Source of the DNA: Neoceratodus forsteri
Lineage: Eukaryota; Chordata; Ceratodontiformes; Ceratodontidae
Reading direction: 5' to 3'
Assembly: GCA_016271365.2 (NCBI GenBank)
Contig: CM057454.1
Span: forward strand, 1,166,691,055 to 1,166,755,054
Length of the DNA stretch: 64,000 bases
Shown here: one piece after another, positions 20,626-33,250 of the stretch
Position numbering within the stretch: the first letter of the stretch is position 1
Layout of the letters: each line of letters begins with the position of its first letter
The notes under the pieces: generated by a model
What the model saw: the letters and a program-made list of their open reading frames with translations, nothing else
Told to the model about the DNA's origin: nothing
Database searches by the model: none
Made by a program: the position numbers and the translations under genes

Positions 20626-22074
20626 GTTTGAATGGTGAAGTAACCAGTGGAGATTGTTGTGATGGCAATAAAACCCTGCAGAATCTGGATGGCTCTCTGG
20701 AGCACCAGGACCAAATCACCTTCACTGACCATGTAGTAATGGATCTGGAACCACTCTCGTTCTCAGTGGAAATGCATTTTCTGGCATACTGTGGCTTAGC
20801 TCGTGGTTGGCTTGAGATTTTGCACTGCTGCTGAGCTGAGCCACATCTTCAGCTTGAGATTGACTCGAGCCTGCACCAGCTCACCCAGCTATTCTGCAGG
20901 ACTGGTTACTGGTACAATTGGTCAAGGGTTCCAAAGGAAAGTACACCATACTTGGCTGTATTCACCAATGTGGAAGGTGACAGAGCATGGCAAGGCAGTC
21001 CTGCCAGACCATCCTACTTGATTTCTTTGATTGGGCAACCAGGACAGTATACAAAGGCCAAGCAGTGGACATATTGTATGTATGATTTTAGCAAGGCCTT
21101 CGCCTCTGTTTCCCACAGGAGATTTATTAGAAATCTGGTGAACTTGGTTATAGAGGTGAAAATGGCTAGGTGGGTCAGACACTGTCTACAAGATAGAAAC
21201 CAGAAGGTGGTGGTCAGGGGGATTCTTGTGTAACCCCCGCCCCCCAATGGGGCTTACCTATGAGCCCTTTAATTTGATCCCGTTTCTCCCATTTACCCTG
21301 TAGCTTCCCCTGGTCTTAGCTGGTTCCTCAAGTGGTCCTGTTTTTTTTTCCCCTCTGTATCCCCCCGGCTTGAGGACCTGTAGTGCGGAGCCACCGCCTG
21401 TTTCCTACACTCTGGTGCCAGGCGAGCTCTGTGCATATTTTCGATCTGCCATTTTGGCGAGCATTAGAGCTGTCTCTTGGTGGTCCCAGTCCCAGGGCAA
21501 AACAAGAGAGAGACCAGTAACCATAGCTGAGTTGGAGAGGCAGCAAGATTTATAAGTGCCAATCGTGCTGCAGCATTTGTGAACGACCTCATGAATATTA
21601 ATGAGGTGGCTCGAGAATACAGAAGAGGAATGCCTGCCTGGCGCTTGTGTGGGCAAAGGTAATAGCACTAGTGACAGGCAAATGAATAAATAAAATGTTT
21701 AAATGTTGAACTGCTGTGAAAAGGAAATGTGATTGCTGGCTGTTCTGTGGGACACTGAATTATAAACAATGTTCATGTGGGCTGCAAGGCAGTTGGAAAG
21801 GGAACCTGCATGGGATGTAGTGGGACTGTGTGTAACTCCCTGGCAGTGATACAGGACGGCAGCAGTGGCTGGGAAAGGGATGATCTAGTAACTTAAATGT
21901 GGCAGCCACTTAATAGGGCACAGGGGTGGCTGCAAATGTGTGGGGAAATTACCAAATTAAAGTTTACTGTTTGGCTGCAGGAACTTGTGGAACTTGGGAA
22001 TCTGTATAAACTACAGGGAAAGGAAACATTGTTTAATGAGGAGTAGCACACTATGCTAAAGCTTGTTTCCAGAT

Positions 22075-22205
22075 GTGACCTGGGAGCACAAGGCAGTTAA
22101 GTGACTTGCTCAGGATCACACAGTAGTGCCTAGGCGGCTGTGGGATTCAAACCCAGGTCTCCAGATCTGCAGTTCAGAGCCTTAACCCACTGCACTATAC
22201 TACAT
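22075..22205 (-). mobile_element. MIR-like (CORE) SINE
   Basis: On the minus strand: A-box-like TAGTGCAGTGG (22197-22187), B box GGTTTGAATCC (22153-22143), and the CORE block GTGTGATCCTGAGCAAGTCA (about 22122-22103) followed by CTTAACT. This is the order seen in MIR and other CORE-SINEs. Confidence 0.8.
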
Positions 22206-24499
22206 TCTAACTAAAGGGGATCTGTTTCCTATAGCAGCAATGATTGCTTCCATGTGACACCAGACCACCAAGGACAAAGTCAGGATTTCTCAGGAGGATT
22301 ATGGGGTTTGTGAAAGGACTCTTGGGGGAAGATGCTGGGGGAAATCATGGTGCCTTTTTCTTCACCAATAAGGTGTTGAGGGAGCCTAATGCATATTAAT
22401 TTTTTCTTAAGGACAGTGGTTCCAGCAAATGGGGAGCTGCCAATAAGCTCCCAAAAGGACAGAACTTTTAGATTCTGGGCCAGTCTAGTGGAAGCCCCTC
22501 CACATGGAGGGGGCTCTTGCCTCTGTGAGGAAATGGGGCTGCAAGGTTGGGAGAGGGCCTTTCCTGGGTGGCTGCCAGCAAATCTGTCCCACAGGGTTGG
22601 TCATGCCTTCCCCCGTTGAGAAGAGAATGGATGTCAGAGAAAAGAAGTTGAATGAGAAGCTTTACTGAAGTAGAGGAAAAGCTGCAGATTTCTGGAAAAG
22701 TCTACAGTGACTGAGAGATGCACCACAGTGGTGAAATGGAAGAGAAGGTTGTTTCTTGAGTCTGAGAAAAAGAGGAAGGTTGAGTCTGGATCCTGGAAAA
22801 GGGACAAAGTTTGCGTCTGATCCTGCAAAAGATGGGTAATTTTGTCTGCACCTCAATGGTGAGTCACTGCAAAAGAGAAAAGGTGAAATGGAAATGCTGA
22901 AAAAGTAAAAGGTACTGTGTACCCTGGAAAAGACACAGCATCTGAAGAAAAAGGGGAAGACCAGTTTAAAGGACTGGTTGTCAGCTGGGCAAGCTGGATT
23001 ATGGAAAATGGATTGATACTGGTTGAGAAGTTGAAGAGAGGACCTCTTCAACCTGGAGAATTGCTATGCACCTGCACGGGGAGAAAGAGACTTTCTTGTT
23101 TTCTTGCTGATTGTGTGTAAGCCAGTGCAAGAGTGATGCAATCTTTAAAGTTGAGAGACTGTGAAAGCAGAAGGATGGACAGGTACCTATTAGGACATGG
23201 TGCCTGATGTCTGCTCCTGAGATACAGCAAGAAAAGGGACTGTTGTGGTAAACCCTGGAGTATCAGACTCTCAACAGTCCTCGGCAGAGCCAGAAGTTCA
23301 GGAAAAAACAGAGACTGCTTTGGCTACACTCTGTAGCTGGTAACTGAGAGAAGGAAAAGATGATCTACAGATTCCATTCTGCACCCTGGGTCAGGTGGGA
23401 AACTCACTAACTCCTGTCAAGTGGGGCTTGCCAGCTGCAGGAGATCATGAGGCTTGTACCTGAGTGCTAGTGCGCTCTGACCTGTGAAGGAGCTTGGCCA
23501 GGGGGCTGCACCTGGGTCTGGCTCCCTCGTAGTTGGTATGTCTTGCACACATGCCCTGTATCAGGCCCGTAATAGGCCAAAGGGGAAAAGCTTCGACAGC
23601 TTCAATCAAGCCTGAAGATCCAAACTGCAGCATCTTTTTCCCTCCTAGCATTGAGCCTGGTTCTGCAGTTGCTGTCTCCATCAACCCCCAGGATAAATTG
23701 TGCCATCCAAGGACTGATTCTGCAGAACCATGAGTAAACAGCAGGAATTGCCTTGCTTAAATCCTGGGGACTCTATATAGTTTGCCCACCAGGGCTGCAC
23801 CTAGTGTCAATGCTTAAAGTTAATTAAGAGAAAGCATGTAAAATTTTAAATTTAATCCAGTGACATGCGCCAACACTGGCCAACCAACTGTACCTCAGGC
23901 CTGCAACTGTAAAATCTAGGTACCCACGGACAGAATTTGGCTCTCGTTTGGACTGGTACCCGTTTGGGGTCTGGGCTTTGGGTACACCTGCAGCAGTAAG
24001 TCAGGTAGATAGAATGGGGGTCTGCATGGTTCTAAATGTGGGTTTGGAAAATAAAAGGAAATGATTGTGGGAAAATGCCGTATCTTTGAAAATGCTAATT
24101 TAAAATATTTTTGCATAACCTCTGTTTCATTTACCCCTGTCCTAACCCTCTCAGTGTACATAAATTATGATGTTACTCTTTTGCAGAAGAACTGACTCCA
24201 GAGCCTAATTTTAGTGAGAATTATATTATTTGAAATGTGAAATGCCAATTGTCTGAATTTGGGGAGGTTCGAATCTTGGTAAGTCCATGTCTGGGGTAAC
24301 TGTTTTGGGGAGGTGGGTTGATACTAGGGTTTTAAGACTGCTCTTAAGATGCATTTATTCAGTTTGGCCTTCTCTGATTATTCCTAGATATCTTGATATG
24401 GTTTTAAATAATTGTGATCAGCTGCATATTTATGATGACCACTTAAAGCTTTTTTAAAAAAAAATATTTTTAGATCCGATGATATTGGTTTTAAATAAT

Positions 24500-24603
24500 G
24501 GTATGGTTTTTAATTTCATCTGTGTTTTGTCATTAAGTTGTACAAGCACTTTGAATAATTTGGAATTGTGCTTTTATTAAATAAAGTTTGATTTGATTTG
24601 GTA
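24500..24603 (+). mobile_element. L2-like 3' end
   Basis: AAGCACTTTGAATAATTTGG, then TGTGCTTTTATTAAATAAAG and (TTTGATTTGA). The AGCAC...GTGCT arms can pair. This is the classical fish/amphibian L2-type end; upstream sequence is AT-rich with no RT. Confidence 0.6.
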
Positions 24604-26522
24604 CGACATCCCAGGAGGTTGTACTGCAAGTTTATCAGACCCACTAAGTACATACTCTGGGTGGAGGCAGCACCATTTTTATTTGTATTCTTTTGGAAAG
24701 GACCCCTGTCTTACAGCTATAGGAACCCAGGTCCCTTAACCTTGTAATGGTTGGTAAGGCAGTGGTAGTGACCCTCTCTAGGATAGCACCAGAGAGGAGC
24801 TACACTCGGATGCTAGACTAGTCACTAGGTGGGTCCCTCAGGGCTTGGTACTGAGCACGGTGCTATTCAACATCTTCATCAGTGACATTGCAGATTGGGG
24901 AAAAAGGCACAATATGACTCTTTGCGGACAACACAAAGCAGTGTGGGAATTTGTACACAGAAGAAGGGAGACAGGATGTTAGTGAGGACCTGGTTAAACT
25001 AGTGAGATGAGCAGGTATTTGGCAGCTAGGATTCAGTACCAAAACATGTAAGTAGTACATGTGGGGGCAAAGAACCCAGAGGCCATATATTGGCTGGGAG
25101 GTACACAAGTCACCAAGTCAGAAGAGGTGAAAGACTTGAATATGATCATTGTGAGTGACCGGAAGCACTCAGCACACTGCAAGAAAACAGAGACCATAGT
25201 AAGTCAGATGCTGGGATGTATTGCCAGAGGTATAACCAGTAGAAACACAGGGGATATTCTGCTACAGTACAGGTCACTGGTTTGGCCACATCTGGAGTAC
25301 AGTGTGCAGTACTGGAGTCCTTTCCTGAAGAAAGACATCAGCTTACTGGAGATGGTACAGAGAGGGATGACCAAGATGATCCAGGGACAACAAGGCAGTC
25401 CGTATGAGGAGAGACTCTGGGATCTCAACTTGTACTCCCTGGAGAATAGAAGAGGAAGGGGTGACATGATTTAAACCTTTAAATACCTTAGGGGTTTCTT
25501 TAACAGTGAACTCTAGTCTCTTCCATCTTAATGGGAAAAAATGACTACTAGGAGGCACTGCCAAACTGGTTGGGAATGCTTCACGCGGGAAATAAGGAGA
25601 CACTTTTTCACTGAGGGGGTGGTGGCAAAATGGAACAAGTTGCCTGAGGTAGTTGCTTCCTAGAAGTCTATAGCCAGTGTCAAGAGAGGCTGGGACAGGG
25701 TAAAAGGTAGAATTGCATCAAGAGGTGGGATACTGAAGGAGGGGGGCATTATAATGGGGGAGAAGTGGATAGCAGGGAGGGGGTTGACCCCTTACCAGTT
25801 ACTGGGGGGGTGGTCTGCAAACCCAAGCAGATTAGATAGACTGTAAGGCCTTTTTTTGCTGGCTATTTTTGTATGTTTGTAACTATCAGGGAACCGTTGG
25901 GATCTAGTGACAACAACACTGTGGAGTTTGAAGTGGCAGGGGGAACAATGCCCCCCCCCCTTAAGACAGTGATTCTGGACCTTTGGCAGGAAAATCTTGG
26001 GAAAATGTGAGAACTAATCAGTAAAAGATCGGCATCTGCAGATCGAGAGGGTGGAAGAACAGTGGGGCAGGATTTAAGGGGGCACTCCTGGAGACAACTG
26101 ACCCAGCTTAGAAAGATGATGATTTAATAATTATGTATCATGACTGATCATTATCAATTATTTTTTGTAGTTAATTTATTTATTGAAACAAACTTTTTCC
26201 ATTTATACCCATATATAGTACAGATCAGAGAAACAAAAGAAAAATGGAAGAGACTGTAACAGTGCATTAACTGGTCAGTTGTACACACAGAATGTTGGTG
26301 GGAATACCATGAAATAATATTAGATAGACGAGTATGGATCGTATTGCACATTCTACAGTAAGATATGATTAGCAGAGTGCTTGGACTGTATATGAGGATA
26401 AACTAGTTACTAGAGTAAACAATAAACATAAACCATATAATGTGGAGAGATACATTAGTCATATTAAACAGAGTCATTACATGTAGGATAAGATAGTGTA
26501 AGAGTCTGAGGCTACCTGCCCA

Positions 26523-29500
26523 TTAGCTAGATTGTAAAAAGTTGAGATAATCCTGCCAACATAGTTTAAATTCATTCAGATGGTCTAGAGCCAAGTATGA
26601 GAGGCGTTCCAGGAAAGCAGTATGGGTTAAATTGTTAAGGATATCAGTAATTGTGGGTGTTTTTGAGATTTCCAGTGAATTAAAATGTATTGTTTGACTT
26701 GCATAAATGAGATATGTAGCCATCTGTGCTGATATTTTGACAGCTTCATTTCTTTATTCATGATGCCCAGTATATAATATTTGGGGTCAAAGGGAACAGC
26801 ACCTTTTGTGATTCTAGAGGCTAGGTTATGGACAGATTGCCACAGTTTAGAGATTGGTTCACAAAGCCATATTATATGTAGCAAATCTCCCCCTGGTGCA
26901 TTGCAGCATCAACAGTGATCATTGGGTAGTAAACCCATTCTGTGAAGAAGAGATGGAGTCCTATACCAAAGGTGGAGAATTTTACACTGAATAAGCATGT
27001 TGCAAATATCTTTAAAAGTATTATGGCAAAAAGACCAACAATTATGCCATTGAGAGTCTGATGTATTATCATGTAGAGCTAGGTTCCATTTGGCTTTAGC
27101 TGAGAGAGATTGATTTGGTAAGGAGTCTCTGAATATTTTGTAGATTTTGCTGATTAGGCCAGATGAGTTTTTTAACCATGCAGTGACATGAGAGGAAGTA
27201 GGAGTTATTATATTAGTTCATTGCAGTATTGGAAGTACAGCACATCAGACTTGTAATTATTTTCAGAAATCGTGTTTAGGTATATCCCATATAGCTTGTA
27301 GATTAGCAAAAGTGTTTAATGTATTGCTATTGTTGGTTAAAATGTCACTCAGGAAGAGTATATTTTTATTTTTCCATGCATTACAGAATAATGGTTGCCC
27401 GTCAAGGGCAGTTTGGAATGTATGATTCAGGAGTAGGATTAGTTTTGAGCCATTTATGTAGCTTAAACCAGTAATGGACTGATGTGTTAGGGTGTTTCTT
27501 TAGGTTCTTTGTCAGGGTATTGAATATGAAACAGGTAGGGATTTTACACGTAGTCAGAGAAGCTTCCATATCTAGCCATAAAGGAGAAAGATTATTAGGT
27601 TTACTGAATCATTTGATAGTTTGTGAGGCACGAAATGCCCAAAGATAGGCTAAAAACCAAGGGAGGCCAAATCCACTGCAGGACCAGTGAGCACGTAGTT
27701 TGATTTGATTGAACCTTGGAATATGGCCTTCCCAAATAAAACCCCCTTATTATTTTATTAATTTTGGAGAGAAAGAATGGTGGTAACTTTAATGGGATAT
27801 TGGAAAATAGATAGAGTATCCTAGGAGTAATAGACATTTTAATAGCAGCAATTTTGCCAGCTAGAGATATGTTAAGGGTTTTCCATCTGTCCAAGGTTGT
27901 CTTTATGTCAGTAAGTAAAGGGGAGGGATTTGCATCCCATATTTTGTCAAAATTAGGTCAAATCTTAATACCTAGATAAGTAATGCCTAGAGGGGCCCAT
28001 CGGAACCCAAGAGGGTTAATCGTAGAAGGTTTGCAAATTTTGTTTAACGGTAATACTTTAGTTTTATTATAGTCGACTGTCAGCCCAGATAATTAGTAAA
28101 TGTATTTAATAATTGGGTGAGTGGATGGGCAGCTAATTTTAAGTTATCAAATAAAACTAACAGATCATCTGCATAAGATAGTGATGTGTATTGTGGATTA
28201 CAGAGGCTTTTCGGCACCATGCAGTTCTGCTTAAAGTTGAACCAGCATAACATTCTGTGGTGATTTGCATATGCAGCCCATGATGCTTTGCATTGTGTGG
28301 GCATGTGTGATTTTGTATTTTCTTGAAACTTGACTTCCCAGCCAAATGCCCTTTGGGGTAACCCTTGCCTCAGTGTTTACGCACAGAGGTTCTTTGTCTC
28401 TTACCAATGGAAATACATTTAATCTCATTAGTTTGATGGAGGGCAGCTGCCAAAGCTTCAAGAGCTAAAATGAAAAGAGATGGGGATAAGGGGGCATCCT
28501 TGCCTGGTGCCTCTGGCTAGATGAAAGGGTTGGGATAAAGTAGAGTTTGTAAGAACTCTGGCCAAATGGGAGGTATAAAGTAGTTTTATCCAAGAGCAGA
28601 AAGGATCACTAATACCCAAGCAGGATAATACAAGATGGAGGAATTTCCTGTTTAAAGAATCAAAAGCTTTTTCAAAGTCAACAGCTACTGTGGCTGCAGG
28701 GGACTTGAGAAATTGGGCTTTATATGTAAGATTAAACAGAGAGTGAAGATGGTCAGATCCTGCCCTCCCCTTGACAAAGCCCACCTGGGTTCTATGAACT
28801 AGTTTTGAAATAAGAGGTTCTAGGTGCATAGTTAACATTTTTGCAAATATTTTAACATCTGAAATAAGAAGGGACATGGGACGATAGCTAGAGGGAAGGG
28901 TAGTATCTTTCTTTCTTTGGAGGCACTGTAATAATTGCATCTGTCATTGTTTGGGGTAGCTTGCCTGTATTAGCAGATTCATGGTATACTTTGCTTAACA
29001 AGGGACTATGTAGGTCTGCCAAGGGCTTGTAAAATTCTACAGGAAATCCGTCACCACCAGGGGCCTTTCCAGATTTGAGGGATTGAAGGGCTAAGTGAAC
29101 TTCTGTGGAGAAGAGTTTGTCTAATGAGTTTGCCACTTCGATGGAAAGATGAGGAAGGGTTAGTTTGTCCAGAAAGTTGTTAATGTGTGGGGATGATGGA
29201 GAGGAGGACGCAGAATATCAATTGTTATAGAAGGATGTCATGATTTTGTTGATGGAAGAATTATCAGTATGTATTTTGCCTAGAAGGTCTTTTAAACCAG
29301 AGATGTATCTTTCAATTTGTTGTGATCTGAGTCTGCAAGCTAGTAGTTTACTATCTTTTTCACCTCCCTCCCAATATTTATGTTTAATTCTTAATAATGC
29401 TATTTCAGTTAATTCATTAATTTGCATACATGATTGAAGAATTTTATAATGTAGTGGAGATATAGGGTCCAGATGTGGAGTAGCAAGGAATTGTGATTCT

Positions 29501-30484
29501 TTTTGTTTTAAGTGATTTTTCATGGTTGATAAGCTGTTGTTCCCTCATTCTTCTCCTATGTGCTGATAAGTTGATGATTTTGCCATGAAGTGTGGCTTTA
29601 AGAGCTTCCCATGTTGTGCTGATAGAGGTACTGTATCTTCTGGATCATTATGAGCACTAAAGTCTTGTATTTGTGTTCTGATGCAAGGTAGAAATTCAGG
29701 GTCTTTAAGCAGTAGTGGATCTAGGTGCCAAGAAGGAGATTTTCTTGGTGGGGGGGAGTGTAATCTCAAGTCAGATGAAGTTTAAATGGAGAATGGTTTG
29801 AGATAAGAAGAGGTAGAATATTAGAATCCATTGCATTTGCAGTAATTGTAGGGGATGTTAACTAGTAGTCTACTCTGCTATATGATTGGTGGAGGGATGA
29901 ATAAAATCTGTATTCTCTGTCTCTGTGGTGGAAGAGTCTCCAAATATGTGACAGTCTAAAATCATTCATAAAAAGAGAAAGAGTAGCTATGCTCCTTGGT
30001 TGTGCATCAAGGGAGAAATTACTTCTGTCTAGATATGAATGCAATGTAAGGTTGAAGTCTCCTCCAATCAGAACAGGGGAATTGACTACGTTCAGGGAAA
30101 TTAACTGATGTGCCAAATTATGAAAACATTGAGGATCATCAGAATTCAGGGCATAAATGTTAACTAAAGTTAGTGGCCAGTGGCAGTATTAAAGGTGGTA
30201 ATCAGCCATCTACCCTCTGGGTCTTTCAAAATATTAGAAAACTTCCATTTCAGGTTTTTATAAATTAAGGTTCCAACGTCACATTTTTCAGAGGTAGCTG
30301 ATGCTGCATAAACTTGACTAACCCAGTCACATTTTAATCTGTCATTTTCTGTAGACAAAAATTTGGTTTCTTGCAAAAAAACGATTTGTGCTTTGTGTTT
30401 TTTAAGATGATTCAAAATTTGTTTACGCTTGCTAAGCGCGTTGAGTCCCTTGATGTTCCATGTAGATAATAGAAGATTAGCCAT
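26523..30484 (-). pseudogene. L1/Tx1-like ORF2 (endonuclease + reverse transcriptase)
   Basis: Starts MANLLLSTWNIKGLN (30484), the apurinic-type endonuclease N-terminus, with IVFLQETKF holding the catalytic Glu and VLIGGDFNLTL (about 30060) the Asp/Asn motif. RT follows: LQSLKSGKAPGGDGFPVEFY (29085), SYRPMSLLISDVKI (28895), VAVDFEKAFDSLN (motif A, near 28690), GTRQGCPL (motif B), SLSYADDLLVLFD (motif C, intact, near 28170). Then come SLAGKIAAIKMSITPRILYL (27870) and the Cys-containing C-terminal helices (HIIWLCEPISKLW, near 26870), ending at 26523. Catalytic residues are kept, but about ten frame breaks make it inactive. ORF2 proteins nick target DNA and copy the element RNA in place. Confidence 0.85.
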
Positions 30485-31997
30485 AAGAATTTAAATCTAA
30501 CAAGTGTATGATGAGTAAAAGTGAAATCGTCAGGGACTCAAGTTGCCAAGCACTAACAACAAGAAAGGTACAGGTTAAAATGACAGAGTTAGTTGTGGTA
30601 GATTGTCTGCTGGCAGGATTAAAAGGGATTATAACAGAAGGGGAGAGTGGGAAGGTTCTCAGACTCCATTTACAGTATCGCTCCATAACTAGCATAACTA
30701 TTATCAATTTTAACATGCAAAACATTAAGTAGAGCAAAGCATGAGCCATCTGTGGTAAGCAGAAAGGTGTAGGTCAGTTAGTGAATAAAAAAGAAAAAAG
30801 TAACCGAGACCTCTTCTCTGTTCTTCAGGATGTAGATCAAAAAACATAGGGAGGTCGGATGTAACTCAAAAATCTGATACTCCTTAAATTATAGTTGGTA
30901 TTAGAGCTTATACGGTAAAGTTTTAGCAGTTTGATATTTTGTAAGCCTAAAGTGATAACCAGAATGAGACAATGTTAATAGAAGGGATGCTGCTATTGTC
31001 CCTATATAATGTAATGAACTGATTATGTCTAACACACTATGTATAGTTTACATAACATTGTTAACCAATACCACATATCCTTCATCATCCATTACATCTA
31101 GAAAGAGATAATATTTTGGATGCCAAACCATGGTGAGATAGGAAAAACAAAACAGGAACCACATTATTAGTGTGAAATGTAAAGGAAGCATAATGTGCAT
31201 TAACTTATGCTTATCTACTAAATTTACCATAAATACAAAAAACATGTAAAGTAGGTGTGACTGAATGTTAACTGTTACATTCCTAAGATTGACACTATCT
31301 AAGCAATCATATGCAGGGATATTATAATAATAGATACATTCCTATATTACAACCGATATATTTGCCTGTAAGTTACATCCATAGGTCTGAAGTAAAAGAC
31401 CAAGGTGATAGTGAGTGGATTTATTCAGGTAGTGAAATGAGGGTATAAGTATTATAGAACAAAATTGCACAGTCATTAGACTTCGGACAACATTGGGGTA
31501 TTGTGACCATAAATTGTGCATCAGGAAGATGAATTAAACCCCTAGCTACATTATAAACATCAGTTGTGTGAATATAACTTATACAAGAGTGTTTGTAGTA
31601 ATCCTATAATTAACAGGATTTGTATTGCTGTGGGGTGCTGTCACCACTTAAATGGGGTGAGATTGTACCTTGAACTTAAAATTATCTAAGTCACACTTAT
31701 CATGTTATATAGTAAAATAGTATAGAGTGCAACTATTTAACTAGTAGGCAAGAGAGTAGGTGACAGATTCAAAATAGAGCACTTTGTAAAGTACATTGTT
31801 AGCTGAGAGCTAAACTGTTTGATTAGCCTTGTGGATTTTATGTCAACTCCGTTAAAATAATCAGGTACCAGAGAGAAAAAGAATATACTTCAGGCTGGTT
31901 TTAAGGATGTAGTGTCTGATTTAGATTTCCCCTTACTGCAGTGCTTTTTCTTGGGAGGTTCTGAGAATTTCTGTGGTGAGCTTGCCACAACATCTGC

Positions 31998-33144
31998 CTA
32001 CGAAGTGTCAGCTGAAGCGCATTCCATTTCGGGTGCGATAGAGGAGTTGTCCGCTACACATAGGCAACCACTGCAAGCTGAATCTTGTTGGGAGATTTGG
32101 AAGTCCTGGAGAGGAGTATATTTGTTATGCAGGGGAATGGGTGAAATGTCCTTGTTCCCCAGATTTACTTTCATGCCATAACTTGGTGTAGATTCAAGGC
32201 TGCAACATTGTGGTTTGCTTTGTGATGAGTTAGCGAAAGCTTTAGCTTGTAAGTGGCTGGAGTATCTTGTGAGTAAATCAGCAGTGGATCCATCAGTGTT
32301 GTACTCAGATGCAGCAGTTATGGTGGAGTTAGCGTGCACATTGTCACTGGTAATAGGAGCAGCTGAGGTGGAAGGCATTGGAGCTTCTGTATCAATTTCA
32401 GAGCCCCTTGGAATGAATAAGTTGGAGTTATTCAGATAGGCCATTAGGGAATCAGGGGTACTGATGTCTCTAAATGTACTTCCAACAAATAGTCATATTG
32501 TTGCTGGATATCTTGGTGAAAAACGCAGGCACATCTGATGCATAAGTCATCCGGCTTTCCTTTTGGCAGATACTTCTCTAAAGAAGAAGTCACAGTATAA
32601 GTAAATGCGATGATCTTGCCAGGTGAGGTGGCCAATTTCTCTAGATCTTTGTAAGATGAGTTCTGTGTGGACAAAATTAAAAAATTTAGCCACTATCGGT
32701 CTGGGTCTTTGCTCTGGTGGTGGCTTGGGGCCTAATGAGCGATGGGAATGCTCTATAATTAGGCCTAGTTCTGCAGGCAGTTTCAGCATGTGTGGTAAGA
32801 CATAATAAAAAAGCAGATGTATTTTTAAGCTCCACATCCTCCGGAAAACCAAACAATTGTAAATTATTTATGCGACTGTGAATTTTGATGTCATCAATTT
32901 TGGTTTGTAAATCTTTAATAGTGCGATCTTGCTCCCGAAGAGTGGCCTTAAGTTCCTGTACCGATGCTTCATTTCTTAGCGCCTTGTTTTCTGTATTAAC
33001 CAGGTGAGAGTCTATGGATTTTAATATGTGTTGTATTTTGCTGAGTTGCAGTCTTCAGGTCATTCATACAGTATCTGTTAGCATTTCATGAAACATAGCT
33101 TCTACTTTATCAAGGGGAGCCAAATGGTTTGTATTTTCGGCCAT
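31998..33144 (-). pseudogene. L1/Tx1-like ORF1 (RNA-binding protein)
   Basis: From the ATG at 33144 (MAENTNHLAPLDKVEAMFHE) the sequence goes through a heptad-rich coiled coil (about 33060-32880: VQELKATLREQDRTIKDLQ). The RRM-type region includes LPAELGLIIEHSHRSLGPKP and RPRPIVAKFFNF. The C-terminal domain is recognised by REVSAKRKAG, then after frame changes YPATI and DTP/STPDSLMAYLNN (about 32445). This is the L1 ORF1p (Transposase_22) order: coiled coil, RRM, CTD. The final ~100 codons to 31998 are low-complexity. ORF1p trimers coat element RNA. Frameshifts near 32860 and 32550 and internal stops disable it. Confidence 0.8.
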
Positions 33145-33250
33145 ATTGCAAGGCCTTCAGTTTGCACTCCCTGAAGGATTTCAGATGTAAATATATGCCA
33201 AATAACTTAATTCTGGACAGACAAAATTCTGTCAAAAGCCATGGTAAGTT

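Larger units (their letters stand above)
21236..24780. other. Insertion within CR1 copy b, mostly unrecognised
   Basis: About 3.5 kb separating two halves of one RT. It starts TGTAACCCCC, which could be an LTR start, but I find no second LTR, primer-binding site or gag/pol. It contains a MIR-like SINE (22075-22205) and an L2-like end (about 24500-24603). The remainder (22210-24180) has short frames without family signature. Exact boundaries are uncertain by tens of bases. Confidence 0.45.
20935..25880 (+). mobile_element. CR1 LINE copy b, interrupted by ~3.5 kb
   Basis: Part 1 (20935-21235) is RT palm: MYDFSKAFASVSHRRFIRNL ... RWVRHCLQDRNQKVVVRG. Part 2 (about 24790-25880) resumes with RWVPQGLVLSTVLFNIFISD and then LFADNTK, where the catalytic YADD motif has lost its second Asp. 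Further on, 25061-25474 gives LVWPHLEYSVQYWSPFLKKD and YEERLWDLNLYSLENRRGRG, followed by FTEGVVAKWNKLPEVVAS. The end resembles copy c (AGATAGACTGTAAGGCC ... TGCTGGCTATTTTTGTATG). Between the parts lies unrelated DNA. Several stops and an inactive polymerase motif; a dead copy. Confidence 0.8.
26150..33250 (-). mobile_element. L1/Tx1-like LINE, nearly full length
   Basis: Minus-strand element with ORF1 (33144-31998) and ORF2 (30484-26523). The 3' end near 26150 has AATAAATAAATTAAC and an A-rich tail, but not pure poly(A). The ORFs are ~1.5 kb apart, which is long for the family. Both ORFs carry stops and frameshifts spread along their length, so it is an old copy that was nevertheless inserted nearly complete. 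Confidence 0.8.

Noticed and set aside
21236..21480. LTR starting TGTAAC
   Set aside because: No second copy, no CA end, primer-binding site or polypurine tract found.
30508..30732. 74-codon plus frame between L1 ORFs
   Set aside because: Short, overlaps a minus frame of equal length; no motif.
32215..32439. 74-codon plus frame
   Set aside because: Antisense of the L1 ORF1 C-terminal part.
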